A program made the position numbers and the translations under genes. A stretch of 36,602 bases of DNA from FEN-680 sp036845225. Its GTDB lineage: Bacteria; Actinomycetota; Geothermincolia; Fen-727; Anoxymicrobiaceae. This document shows positions 14,935 to 22,174 of the stretch, piece after piece. The DNA is taken from the NCBI GenBank assembly GCA_036845225.1, contig DAIUEJ010000030.1:1-36602 (forward strand), read 5' to 3'. The number at the start of each line of letters is the position of its first letter. Position 1 is the first letter of the stretch. The notes under the pieces are model-generated. The model did not search any database, had not been told where the DNA came from, and saw only the letters and a list, made by a program, of their open reading frames with translations.

Positions 14935-16464
14935 TTACCCGTTCAGTGACTTGTAAGCGGGCGAGAGCCTCTTGTACAGGAGCTTGAAGTGCTCGTAGAG
15001 CGTATCGTACGTCCGCTTGTTGGACGGGTCGGGCTCGAACGACTTGCGCACCTTGACGACTTCCTTTATCTGGGAGTAGTCCTTGTAGATGCCGAGGCCC
15101 ACCGGGACGGCCAGCGCAGCACCGACCGCGCCCGCATCCTGCGGCTTCTCAACGGGCTCGATGCGCCGGCCGGTGACGTCGGCGAAGATCTGCATCCAGG
15201 TGTCGCTCTTGGCCCCGCCCCCGATGGCGCGGACGGTCTTGCACGGGAGCCCCCTGTCTGCCGCCGCCTCGAACATCCAGCGGAAGTTCATGGCGACTCC
15301 TTCGAAGACGGCGCGCAGCATGTCCTCACGCGTGTTATCGATGCTCACGTTCACGAACGCACCGCGCAAGGTGGTGTCGGTCACCGGCGCCCGCTCGCCG
15401 TACATCCACGGCGTGAAGATGACCTTGTGGGCCCCCGCAGGGACTTTCGCAGCCACGTCGTCGAGGACCCGCATGAGCCCGCCGGCGTCCCCGCCCTGCT
15501 TGCGCTCAGACTCCGTCGCAAGCTGCTCCGCGAACCAGGTGAGGCTTGCCCCGGCGGTGTTCGTCTCGCCCACCACCAGCCACATCTGCGGGTCGGCCGC
15601 CGCGATGGTCGCCATGCCGGAGCGGCCCAGGTTTATCTTCTTGTCGTGCGTGATGCACAGCAGGCCGGACGTCCCGATGCTTATGGAGCTCTCCCCTTGA
15701 GCGATGGCGCCGGCCCCGACCGCTCCCGAAGGCGCGTCACCCATCCCGCTGACCACCGGGGTGCCTTCCGCGAGGCCCATGTCTTTCGCCGCCTCAGCCG
15801 TCAGCGGCCCCACGACGGACACCGGGGTGTGGACCTCAGGGAACTTGTCGAGGGAGGCGCCCAGAAGGCGGGCGGCCAGCGACGACCATCCCCGGGTCTT
15901 GTTATCCATGAAGCCCGTGACAGAGGCGCCGGTCTGGTCGGTCTCGTAGAGACCGGTAGCCCGGTAGACAACGTAGCCCTTGACGTCGAGGAACACTCGG
16001 ACGCTGTCGTAGACGTCGGGCTGCTCTTCCTTGAGCCACTTGATCTTGCACATCACGTCCTTGCCGGAGGGCACGGCGCCGAACAGCCGCAGGATCACCC
16101 GGGGGCCGCCGAGCTTGCGCACCACCTTGCGGGCCTGCTCGTCGGCGCGGCAGTCCATCCAGATGATCCCCGGGCAGAGGGGCACGCCCTCTCTTGACAT
16201 CGGGACGACCCCGAGCATCTGGCTGGAGAACGCGAGGCCGGCGACGTCCTTCGGGTCGGTGCCCGTCTTCTCGAGCAGCCGTCGCGTGGAAGCCGACACT
16301 CCTCTCCACCAGTCTTCCGGGTCCTGCTCGGCGAAGTGCTCCTTCGGATAGCTCACCGGGTACGGCTCGAACTCGGAGGCGGCGTTGACCCCCTCCATCG
16401 TAACGAGGACCGCCTTGCAGCCGCCGGTGCCGACGTCGTAGCCGAGAACATAGTTGCCCGCCAT
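14935..16464 (-). CDS. FGGY-family carbohydrate kinase (xylulokinase-like)
   Basis: A 509-residue sugar kinase of the FGGY family, which phosphorylates a sugar or polyol in the cytoplasm. The N-terminal phosphate loop is GYDVGTGGCKAVL near residues 8-20; the second domain has GMGDAPSGAVGAGA and the ISIGTSG segment, and the C-terminal AIGGGAKSDTWMQIFADV is the family adenosine motif. I chose the ATG at 16464, which has GGAGGAGG upstream; the open frame continues to 16740 but that part overlaps ychF and looks non-coding. Xylulokinase is the closest guess, and there are no sugar transport or isomerase genes nearby to decide. It follows ychF after 50 bp, which include a palindromic repeat relic. 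Confidence 0.9.
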   Translation of the reverse strand: MAGNYVLGYDVGTGGCKAVLVTMEGVNAASEFEPYPVSYPKEHFAEQDPEDWWRGVSASTRRLLEKTGTDPKDVAGLAFSSQMLGVVPMSREGVPLCPGIIWMDCRADEQARKVVRKLGGPRVILRLFGAVPSGKDVMCKIKWLKEEQPDVYDSVRVFLDVKGYVVYRATGLYETDQTGASVTGFMDNKTRGWSSLAARLLGASLDKFPEVHTPVSVVGPLTAEAAKDMGLAEGTPVVSGMGDAPSGAVGAGAIAQGESSISIGTSGLLCITHDKKINLGRSGMATIAAADPQMWLVVGETNTAGASLTWFAEQLATESERKQGGDAGGLMRVLDDVAAKVPAGAHKVIFTPWMYGERAPVTDTTLRGAFVNVSIDNTREDMLRAVFEGVAMNFRWMFEAAADRGLPCKTVRAIGGGAKSDTWMQIFADVTGRRIEPVEKPQDAGAVGAALAVPVGLGIYKDYSQIKEVVKVRKSFEPDPSNKRTYDTLYEHFKLLYKRLSPAYKSLNG

Positions 16465-16481
16465 CACGCCTCCTCCATCTG

Positions 16482-16513
16482 TAACATAGGGGTCAAACCA
16501 CTTGTTGCGTTCT
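16482..16513. repeat. Degenerate GGGGTCAG-core repeat, copy C
   Basis: Read on the minus strand, ACGCAACAAGTGGTTTGACCCC closely resembles the arm and core of copy B (ACGCAAGAAAGTGGTCTGACCCC pattern), but the second arm TATGTTACAG is only partly complementary. It begins 1-2 nt after the ychF stop codon, and its core is in the opposite orientation to A and B. Probably an old, decayed copy. Confidence 0.55.
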
Positions 16514-16514
16514 G

Positions 16515-17609
16515 TCAGGTTGCGAACTTGAAATGTATCACGTCGCCGTCCTGGACGATGTAATCGCGCCCTTCCACTCGCAGCGCTCCCGCGTCTCTCG
16601 CGTCGGCGAAGCAGCCGCAGGCGACGAAGTCGTCCTGGTGGACGACCTCGGCCTTGACGAAGCCCTTCTCGAAGTCGGTGTGTATCTTGCCCGCGGCGCG
16701 CCTGGCGGTCGTGCCTGCCGGGACCGGCCAGGCGCGGCACTCACCGGAGTCTATCGAGAAAAATGTGATGAGCCCGAGCAGGCGGTAGCTCTCCCGGACC
16801 ACACGCTCGAGGCTCTCTTCCGCTATTCCCATCTCGGCCTCGAATTCCAGCGCTTCCTCGGGTTCGAGCTCGGCCAGTTCGGCCTCGATCTCAGCATTGA
16901 TGGTCACGACGGTAAGGCCGCGCGCGGCGGCCCACTCGCGGATGGCGCGCTCGCGTGTCCCGTCGCCCGCGCCGCCTTCGCCGACGTTCAGGACGACCAG
17001 GGTCGGCTTCAGGCTCAGGAGCCTCGCTTCCGGCGCGAACAGCTCCAGTCGCCCGGCGAGGACGTCCCGGTCAGTGACGATTCCCTCGTTCATGGCGCAC
17101 TCCGCGCCCTCGATGCACTCGACCCTTGCTTTGCAGTCGCGGTCGCCGCCCTTGGCGGCCTGTTTCGCCTTGGAGAGCTCGCGGCGCAGCACATCCAGGT
17201 CCCCCAGCCGCAGTTCCGTCTCGATGAGATCCGCGTCGCGGACGGGGTCGACGTCGCCCTGGACGTGGGAGACGTCGGTGGATTCGAAAGCGCGCACCAC
17301 GTGCAGCACAGCGTCCACGTCCCTGATGTTCGCGAGAAACCTGTTGCCAAGGCCTTCACCTTTGCTCGCGCCCTCCACCAGCCCCGCGATATCGACGAAC
17401 CTCACCGTCGCCGGCGTGCGGCGTTCGCACTCGGCCAGGGCGGCCACCGTTTCGAGGCGCTCGTCCGGAACAGGCACCGTGCCCACGTTGGGCTCAACAG
17501 TCGTGAAAGGATATGACGCGACGTGCGCGCCTGCGCGGGAGAGCGCGTTGAAAAGGGTCGTCTTTCCAGCGTTGGGGAGCCCGACGATGCCTACGCGCAG
17601 CGAGCTCAA
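16515..17609 (-). CDS. ychF: YchF/OLA1 family ribosome-associated ATPase
   Basis: A universally conserved TRAFAC-class P-loop protein that binds ATP rather than GTP and associates with ribosomes, with links to oxidative stress. The 364-residue protein has G1 GLPNAGKTT at 10-18, switch and G3 region RFVDIAGLVEGASKGEGLGNRF, and the altered G4 LNVGEGG that goes with ATP preference. The C-terminal TGS-like domain begins near SIDSGECRAWPV and ends DVIHFKFAT, typical for the family. The ATG at 17609 is the natural start. It may share a transcript with the FGGY kinase. Confidence 0.96.
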   Translation of the reverse strand: MSSLRVGIVGLPNAGKTTLFNALSRAGAHVASYPFTTVEPNVGTVPVPDERLETVAALAECERRTPATVRFVDIAGLVEGASKGEGLGNRFLANIRDVDAVLHVVRAFESTDVSHVQGDVDPVRDADLIETELRLGDLDVLRRELSKAKQAAKGGDRDCKARVECIEGAECAMNEGIVTDRDVLAGRLELFAPEARLLSLKPTLVVLNVGEGGAGDGTRERAIREWAAARGLTVVTINAEIEAELAELEPEEALEFEAEMGIAEESLERVVRESYRLLGLITFFSIDSGECRAWPVPAGTTARRAAGKIHTDFEKGFVKAEVVHQDDFVACGCFADARDAGALRVEGRDYIVQDGDVIHFKFAT

Positions 17610-17715
17610 TCCATCACCGCCTTGGGTCGCTTAAGGTGAGATAAGGATACAACATCGGGGGCGGGCGCAGTCCACCAGTCTGTCCACGGGGAGGGGAAGC
17701 CGGGGGCGCCCGCAC

Positions 17716-17747
17716 GAAAAAGAGGCCGGGTGTGATACCCGGCCTCT
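17716..17747 (-). terminator. Rho-independent terminator for the DUF255 gene
   Basis: An 11-bp perfect stem, AGAGGCCGGGT (17721-17731) and ACCCGGCCTCT (17737-17747), with a 5-nt loop. On the minus strand it is followed by TTTTT (17720-17716). It lies about 130 bp after the DUF255 stop at 17881 and before ychF, so it ends the DUF255 transcript. Between it and that gene, GTTGGAGGA at 17759 and TCCTCCAAC at 17817 form a weaker inverted repeat of no clear role. Confidence 0.8.
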
Positions 17748-17880
17748 CTCTAAAGCAAGTTGGAGGAGGAAGCGTTGCCAGGAGCCCTTGACCGCGCTAT
17801 ATTCAATTTGCCTCCATCCTCCAACCTACAACTTCAAACCTATTAGACGCACGTTACGAGGTTTTGGCTCACTTTTTCCT

Positions 17881-19737
17881 TCAAGCGGTTCTCTCGTCGC
17901 CCGCGGGACCCTTGCCCGAACTCGAAAGCGAACCCATCGCCTCCTGCAATTCCTCGGCCGTGTTGACCGGCAGGCACCGGCCCGTGGAGCACACCACCGC
18001 GGCCGGCAGTGGCCTTACTTCGTCAGAATCGACCTGCAGAAAATCCTCGACGGTCTCGGGGCGCACCAGCTTGCGAGGGCTGAAAGCGGATATCGCGGCC
18101 CCCAGGATCTCTTTGCGCACCTCGGGGGCGCTCTCGTTAGAAACCCTTATCTCGATGCATCCTTCCCGGTACAGCTCGCTCGCCAGCGCGTATCCCGCCG
18201 AGAAGTAAGTGAACTGCTTGTACCTCTCCCCCAGCGATTTCAAGATGTCGTACGCCACCTCGCGGTAACCGCGCTCGGGAGCGAGCACCTCCAGCACCAG
18301 CAGTGCGCGGGCGGCGTCTCCGTTTACGACCACGTCCGGCACGTCCACGGGGGCATCCACGAGCGCCGCGGCGTGCTCCTCGTCGGCGGGCACTGCCTCG
18401 ACCAGCCAGCCCTGCTTTCCGATGTGGTGCTCGAGGATGATGTCCGCGAGCTCGATAGCGCGCTCCAGAAAGCGAGCTTCGGCGGTGGCCTCGAAGAGGT
18501 CTATCTGCGCCCTCAGCAGGTTGACCTGGTCGGCCGCCTGCCCCCACAACTGTGGCTTGACGTCGGTCACGTCGAAGAAGTGGCACGCGCCCACCGAGTG
18601 GTCGAAGCCCTCCCGCCACAGGAAATCCGCGCTCCGCGCAGCCATGGCGAGCAGGCCGGGGTCGTCCAGCACGGCGGAAGCGTGGACAAGCGCGCATATC
18701 ATGCGCGACGTCGTATCCGTGTAGATCGTCATGTCGACGGGGGGTTTGTCCAGGAGCGCCCGGCCGCCTTTGTCCCGGTGATAGTATTTTTCGTCGGCGT
18801 CCTGGCTTCCATAGAAACCTCTCTGCTCCTCGTCGAGCAGGTTCAACAGGACGTAATCGAGCGCGAGCCGCGCCGTCTCCGCGTAATCGCGCCGGTCGAG
18901 GACGGTGGAAGCGGACAGGTAGAGGCGTATCAGCTCCGCGTTCTCGGTGAGCATCTTCTCGTAGTGCGGGGCGCTCCAGTCCCGAGCGGTCGCGTAGCGG
19001 AAGAAGCCGCCCTCCACTTTATCGAAGAGCTCGCCGATGCTCATGCCGTCGAGAGTCGACACCACGAAAGACTTGAACGCGTGGTTGCCGGTCGCCACGT
19101 AGCGCGAGAGAGCGAACTCCAGAGCCCCGGTAGGTGGGAACTTCGGCTCGGTCCCGATGCCGCCGTAGCCCTTGTCCCAGGCCGCGAGGATCCACGCCTC
19201 GACCTCGGCGGTGGCGCGTTCGTCAAAGGTACCCGCAGCCTCCGCGCTCGCCAACAGCTCTCTCTCGAGATCCGCCTGGGCCGCCGCCTCGGAGTCAACC
19301 GCGTCCTTCTCATCGGCGTAGCCCACGCTCAGGCGCTCGAGGAGCATCATCAGTTGTGCGGCGGGAGCAAAGGTGAGCCCGGCAATCGCCGCCCCCGAGG
19401 GGACCAGGAAGACGGTGCTCGGCCAGCCGCCCTGATTGTAGCGGCGGTTTATATCGGGGCGCCTGTCGCTGTCCACCCTCACGGGGAGGAAATCCGCGTT
19501 GATCTTATCGATGACGGAGGGGTCGGAATAGGTGGTCTCGTCCATGACGTGGCACCAGTGGCACCACACCGCGGAAATGGAAAGAAGGATGAGTTTGCCC
19601 CGCTCTTCTGCCTCCACGAAGGCGTCGGCCCCCCACTCGCGCCACTCTATCTCGCTCGCGCGGTTCGGGCGCGGACTGAAGCGGAAGCCGCTGCCGCTCC
19701 TGCTCTCTTCCGGGCTCTCGAGGTCATTGTTACTCAT
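17881..19737 (-). CDS. Thioredoxin-like DUF255 (YyaL family) protein
   Basis: A 618-residue cytoplasmic protein of the YyaL/spermatogenesis-associated 20 type. The N-terminal thioredoxin-like domain (about 25-170) contains WREWGADAFVEAEERGK and the redox motif WCHWCHVM with Cys59 and Cys62. The rest is an alpha/alpha toroid like those of N-acylglucosamine epimerases, with PKFPPTGALEFALSRY and EKMLTENAELIRLYL segments. Its biochemical role is not established. The length is slightly short for the family and the N-terminus is poorly conserved. No signal peptide is evident. A strong terminator follows it, and a structured 98-nt element lies just upstream, possibly in its 5' leader. Confidence 0.9.
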   Translation of the reverse strand: MSNNDLESPEESRSGSGFRFSPRPNRASEIEWREWGADAFVEAEERGKLILLSISAVWCHWCHVMDETTYSDPSVIDKINADFLPVRVDSDRRPDINRRYNQGGWPSTVFLVPSGAAIAGLTFAPAAQLMMLLERLSVGYADEKDAVDSEAAAQADLERELLASAEAAGTFDERATAEVEAWILAAWDKGYGGIGTEPKFPPTGALEFALSRYVATGNHAFKSFVVSTLDGMSIGELFDKVEGGFFRYATARDWSAPHYEKMLTENAELIRLYLSASTVLDRRDYAETARLALDYVLLNLLDEEQRGFYGSQDADEKYYHRDKGGRALLDKPPVDMTIYTDTTSRMICALVHASAVLDDPGLLAMAARSADFLWREGFDHSVGACHFFDVTDVKPQLWGQAADQVNLLRAQIDLFEATAEARFLERAIELADIILEHHIGKQGWLVEAVPADEEHAAALVDAPVDVPDVVVNGDAARALLVLEVLAPERGYREVAYDILKSLGERYKQFTYFSAGYALASELYREGCIEIRVSNESAPEVRKEILGAAISAFSPRKLVRPETVEDFLQVDSDEVRPLPAAVVCSTGRCLPVNTAEELQEAMGSLSSSGKGPAGDERTA

Positions 19738-19765
19738 ATGCGTAGAGTTCCATCACAAAAAAGGT

Positions 19766-19863
19766 ACTCCTCCCGAATGCCCGGCAGCAGGAGATGGCAC
19801 TGGGGGCTGCTCGTGGCTCGATGAACCGGGGGGGTGCCCCGGAATCCAGCACCCGGGAGGAGT
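19766..19863. ncRNA. Unidentified structured element, closed by a 10-bp perfect stem
   Basis: ACTCCTCCCG at 19766-19775 pairs perfectly with CGGGAGGAGT at 19854-19863, enclosing 78 nt with further hairpins, including CCGGGG/CCCCGG (about 19826-19842) and AGCAG/CTGCT. A T-run follows the closing stem on both strands: TTTTTT just after it on the minus strand, and CTTTTT on the plus strand. It lies 28 bp upstream of the DUF255 start. It could be a leader element of that gene or a free small RNA on either strand. I compared it by eye with the SRP RNA, cobalamin, TPP, glycine, THF and ZTP motifs and found no match. Confidence 0.4.
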
Positions 19864-20190
19864 GAAGACTTTTTAAATTTTCAATTCTGTCTCGGTGAGG
19901 GCTCATCCCGCATGTCCGCGGTAGCGACGCCCGCATCGGTTCCGACTCGTTCCTGTCGCCCATCTCCTGGCCCCTGACTATTAGACGACTGGCGTTTGAT
20001 TCTGTTTCAAAGATACGCCGGGAACGGTGGAGAAGCATTGATATTTAACAACTGGAAGAAAGTGGCTAGGGGCCCCGCGTCATTCTGTGTTTCTATTTCG
20101 TGCCGAAGGCCCAGAAGAGAGGAGCCTCACAGCAACCTTTGTCATTGACCAGCACTCCGCGGGCACTGTTATCATGTCCTCACAGGCCAC
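19864..20190. other. Intergenic stretch without a recognised gene
   Basis: This stretch separates the structured element from the phosphoesterase leader. It is less GC-rich than its surroundings and no frame looks coding. GAAGAAAGTGG followed by CTAGGGGCCCC near 20055-20075 is a weak echo of the palindromic repeat family. Nothing else was supported. Confidence 0.4.
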
Positions 20191-20229
20191 TGCGCCGCCG
20201 CGCCACCGGGGTCAGGCCCCAACGGCGCA
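20191..20229. repeat. Degenerate GGGGTCAG-core repeat, copy E
   Basis: The core GGGGTCAGGCCCC (20208-20220) is flanked by TGCGCCG (20191-20197) and CGGCGCA (20223-20229), which are exact complements. It resembles the D copies (GGGGTCAGGCACC core, TGCACC arms) more than A and B. Unlike the other copies it lies upstream of a gene, 18 bp before the TTG start of the phosphoesterase, so it may affect that leader. Confidence 0.5.
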
Positions 20230-20247
20230 CCAGCAGAAAGAAGTCCT

Positions 20248-21267
20248 TTGGCAAAGCGCAGCAAACAGGAGCCCGCGGGCAAGATAGTCGTCATGTCCGA
20301 CACGCACTTCGGCGATAAACTGCAGGAGCTCGACGACCCGCGCCTGGTCGAGCGGTTGATGGAAGCGCTGGAGAGCAGGGGCGACGTGAGCGAGCTCCTC
20401 CTGCTCGGCGACATCGTCGACCTCTGGATGAAGACCACGGTGCCCGCGCTGCGCGAGGCGAAGTGTTTTATCGACAGCCTTTCTCAGCTCTCCAACGTGA
20501 AGAAGGTCCTTTACATCCCCGGCAACCACGACCACCAGATGTTCCTGGACGCGTTCAGGCTGGAAGTCGATGTGCGGGTGATGCAGGGGGACCTGTCAAT
20601 ACCGAAGTTCATGCCCGCGAGGAGCTATGGTGACACCATCCTGACCGGGCTGGCGCACCCGAAGTCCAGGGTGCACTTTCCCATGACCTATCCTTTCGTG
20701 ACCCGGGAGGTCCACGGCAGAGACGTCGTCTTCACGCACGGGCACCACCTGGACTTCTACGCGACGACCCACGGCTGGGCACGGACGTTCTGGCTCGGGC
20801 GGCGCATCATCAAGAAGAGGCGCAAGCGCGCGACTCTGCACGACATCGAGATGGCGAACATCCCTTTCTGCGGCGCCATGTCGGTATGGCCCTGGGTGCC
20901 CGAGCTTGTCGATGAAGGCCTGCGCTACTACCACATCATCAACTTCTTCGGAAGGCTGTTCCGCTCGGACAACCTGCTGGAGTCACCGCTGCGCGACTCC
21001 CTCATCAAGGAGAACTATGAGGAGATAAAGCAGTTGCTCCCGCAGCTCGGCCATCCTCACCCGGGGTGTTTCATCTACGGTCACACGCACCGTCCAGGCA
21101 TGGGGAAGCTGCCCGAGACGGACGTCATAGTCGCCAACACGGGGTCGTGGACGAAGCAGGAAGACGAGGACGTCCCGTCCAGGACGTGGATCGAGGTTGA
21201 CGGGGACGTGAAGTTGATGAAGCTCGGAAGGGACGGGCCCGAGCTGCTGAGCAGCGAGCCGCTGTAG
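20248..21267 (+). CDS. Calcineurin-like metallophosphoesterase
   Basis: A 339-residue di-metal phosphoesterase. The metal-binding motifs appear in the usual order: VVMSDTHFGD (15-24), LLLGDIVDLW (near 50), IPGNHDHQM (near 91), FTHGHHLD (near 165) and YGHTHRPGM (near 275). The overall shape recalls UDP-diacylglucosamine hydrolase-like enzymes, but the family acts on many substrates and the true one is unknown. It has an apparent TTG start with a weak A/G-rich site (AGAAAGAAG). The next gene begins 18 bp after its stop, so the two form an operon. A degenerate repeat lies in its leader. Confidence 0.88.
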   Translation: MAKRSKQEPAGKIVVMSDTHFGDKLQELDDPRLVERLMEALESRGDVSELLLLGDIVDLWMKTTVPALREAKCFIDSLSQLSNVKKVLYIPGNHDHQMFLDAFRLEVDVRVMQGDLSIPKFMPARSYGDTILTGLAHPKSRVHFPMTYPFVTREVHGRDVVFTHGHHLDFYATTHGWARTFWLGRRIIKKRRKRATLHDIEMANIPFCGAMSVWPWVPELVDEGLRYYHIINFFGRLFRSDNLLESPLRDSLIKENYEEIKQLLPQLGHPHPGCFIYGHTHRPGMGKLPETDVIVANTGSWTKQEDEDVPSRTWIEVDGDVKLMKLGRDGPELLSSEPL

Positions 21268-21285
21268 CCACAAAGGAGTGGGACA

Positions 21286-21480
21286 ATGGAATGCCCCAAC
21301 ATCGAACAGAACCTCTCGTTCTGCTCTTGCACCTACGAAGGCTGCGCGAGGAAAGGGCGCTGCTGCGAGTGCGTGAGGTACCACGTGATCAAGAAGCAGC
21401 TTCCCGCCTGCGCGTTCACCGCGTCGGCCGAGAGCACCTACGACCGCTCGTTCGCGAAGTTTGTCGAAGAGAACAAGTAG
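21286..21480 (+). CDS. DUF6485-type small Cys-rich protein
   Basis: A 64-residue protein with eight cysteines, beginning MECPNIEQNLSFCSC and continuing with CARKGRCCEC, KQLPACAF and ESTYDRSF. I recognise the pattern as the DUF6485 family, a small widespread protein probably binding a metal through its clustered cysteines. AAAGGAG lies 7 nt before the ATG. It is 18 bp downstream of the metallophosphoesterase and likely on the same transcript. Function unknown. Confidence 0.85.
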   Translation: MECPNIEQNLSFCSCTYEGCARKGRCCECVRYHVIKKQLPACAFTASAESTYDRSFAKFVEENK

Positions 21481-21490
21481 CAGTACTTTT

Positions 21491-21622
21491 GCTTCCTCCC
21501 CCTTTCCAGGGGGAGGATTGAGGTGGGGGTGTTCCGGCTTCCTCCCCCTTTCCAGGGGGAGGATTGAGGTGGGGGTGTTCCGGCTTCCTCCCCCTTTCCA
21601 GGGGGAGGATTGAGGTGGGGGT
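21491..21622. repeat. Three tandem 46-bp units with a C/G-rich hairpin, left flank of DUF559 gene
   Basis: Units at 21491-21536, 21537-21582 and 21583-21622 are identical, the last one cut to 40 bp. Each contains CCTCCCCC, TTTCCA and GGGGGAGG, an 8-bp stem, followed by ATTGAGGTGGGGGT. The third unit runs on as GTCCCC directly towards the DUF559 gene end. Perfect identity suggests recent duplication. They are not CRISPR repeats, because there are no spacers. Confidence 0.92.
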
Positions 21623-21635
21623 CCCCTTCTCGTAA

Positions 21636-21965
21636 TCACTCAGTGCTATCGGCGACAGCCTCCTTGATCACCTCAAGAACAGCATCGGTCTCTACCAGCA
21701 CATCATTGTCCCAGAAGCGCATGACCCTGTACCCTTCACTCTCCAGCCACCGTGTACGTCTTTCATCCTTAGGATCATCCATGTGTTGGCTGCCATCCAC
21801 TTCGACGACCAGTTTCTTTTCCAGACACACGAAATCAACCACGTAGTGTCCTATCGGATGCTGGCGCCTGAATTTGTGACCTTCCACCTGGTGGGACCTG
21901 AGACGGAACCAGAGCACATGTTCCGCTTCGGTCATGTTCTTTCTCAGTTGTCTCGGGTCGGGCAT
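21636..21965 (-). CDS. DUF559 endonuclease-like protein (PD-(D/E)XK fold)
   Basis: A 109-residue protein related to very-short-patch repair type nucleases. Typical features are LRKNMTEAEHVLWFRLR at the start, FRRQHPIGHYVVDFVC with Asp44, KLVVEVDGSQH with Glu55, Asp57 and His61, and the RFWDNDVL segment near the end. The ATG at 21965 is preceded by AGGGG at 5 nt spacing, and this AGGGG is part of the right-hand repeat. The gene is held tightly between repeats on both sides with fewer than 15 bp to spare. It is smaller and less GC-rich than its neighbours and is probably a transferred cassette. Its biological role is not established. Confidence 0.9.
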   Translation of the reverse strand: MPDPRQLRKNMTEAEHVLWFRLRSHQVEGHKFRRQHPIGHYVVDFVCLEKKLVVEVDGSQHMDDPKDERRTRWLESEGYRVMRFWDNDVLVETDAVLEVIKEAVADSTE

Positions 21966-22056
21966 CGGGACCCCTCACCCCAACCCTCTCCCCCAAGGGG
22001 AGAGGGAGAACACCTCGACCGTCTCGCCCAAAGGGAGAAGGAGAACATCTTGTCAT
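21966..22056. repeat. Right-flank hairpin repeats of the DUF559 gene
   Basis: CCCTCTCCCC (21984-21993), loop CAA and GGGGAGAGGG (21997-22006) form a 10-bp perfect stem. Outside it, towards the gene, GGGACCCCTCACCCCAACC is an imperfect reverse complement of the GGTTGAGG-like tail of the left repeats. A diverged second copy (TCTCGCCCAAAGGGAGAAGG) follows about 30 bp further on. So the gene lies between inverted, related repeats. Confidence 0.75.
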
Positions 22057-22067
22057 AAATTAAGCGC

Positions 22068-22094
22068 CGCGCCCTGGCCTGAGGCCCTGGCGCG
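22068..22094. terminator. Candidate hairpin terminator between DUF559 flank and CoA-transferase
   Basis: GCGCC-CT-GGCCT-G-AGGCC-CT-GGCGC is a nearly symmetric hairpin. A TTTTT run lies about 13 nt after it on the plus strand and a weaker TTAATTT follows on the minus strand. It lies about 80 bp after the CoA-transferase stop and could end that minus-strand transcript. Confidence 0.4.
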
Positions 22095-22174
22095 ACGCCC
22101 TCTCCCGTTTTTATTGCCTGACCGCCTCAAGCGGACCAAGCAAAAGTCATTTTAGCAGAGCAGGCTAATCCCTG

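Noticed and set aside
16465..16740. N-terminal extension of the FGGY kinase
   Set aside because: It overlaps ychF, is Arg/Gly-rich, and a start with GGAGGAGG exists at 16464.
19766..19863. SRP RNA, or cobalamin, ZTP, THF or glycine riboswitch
   Set aside because: The key conserved loops (for example GGAAGGAAGCAGCC of SRP RNA or the B12 box) are absent.
17843..19990. ATTAGACG words at about 17843 and 19980 as further copies of repeat B
   Set aside because: Only about ten bases match and neither the core nor a second arm is present.
21491..21622. CRISPR array
   Set aside because: The three units are directly tandem with no unique spacers, and no cas genes are near.
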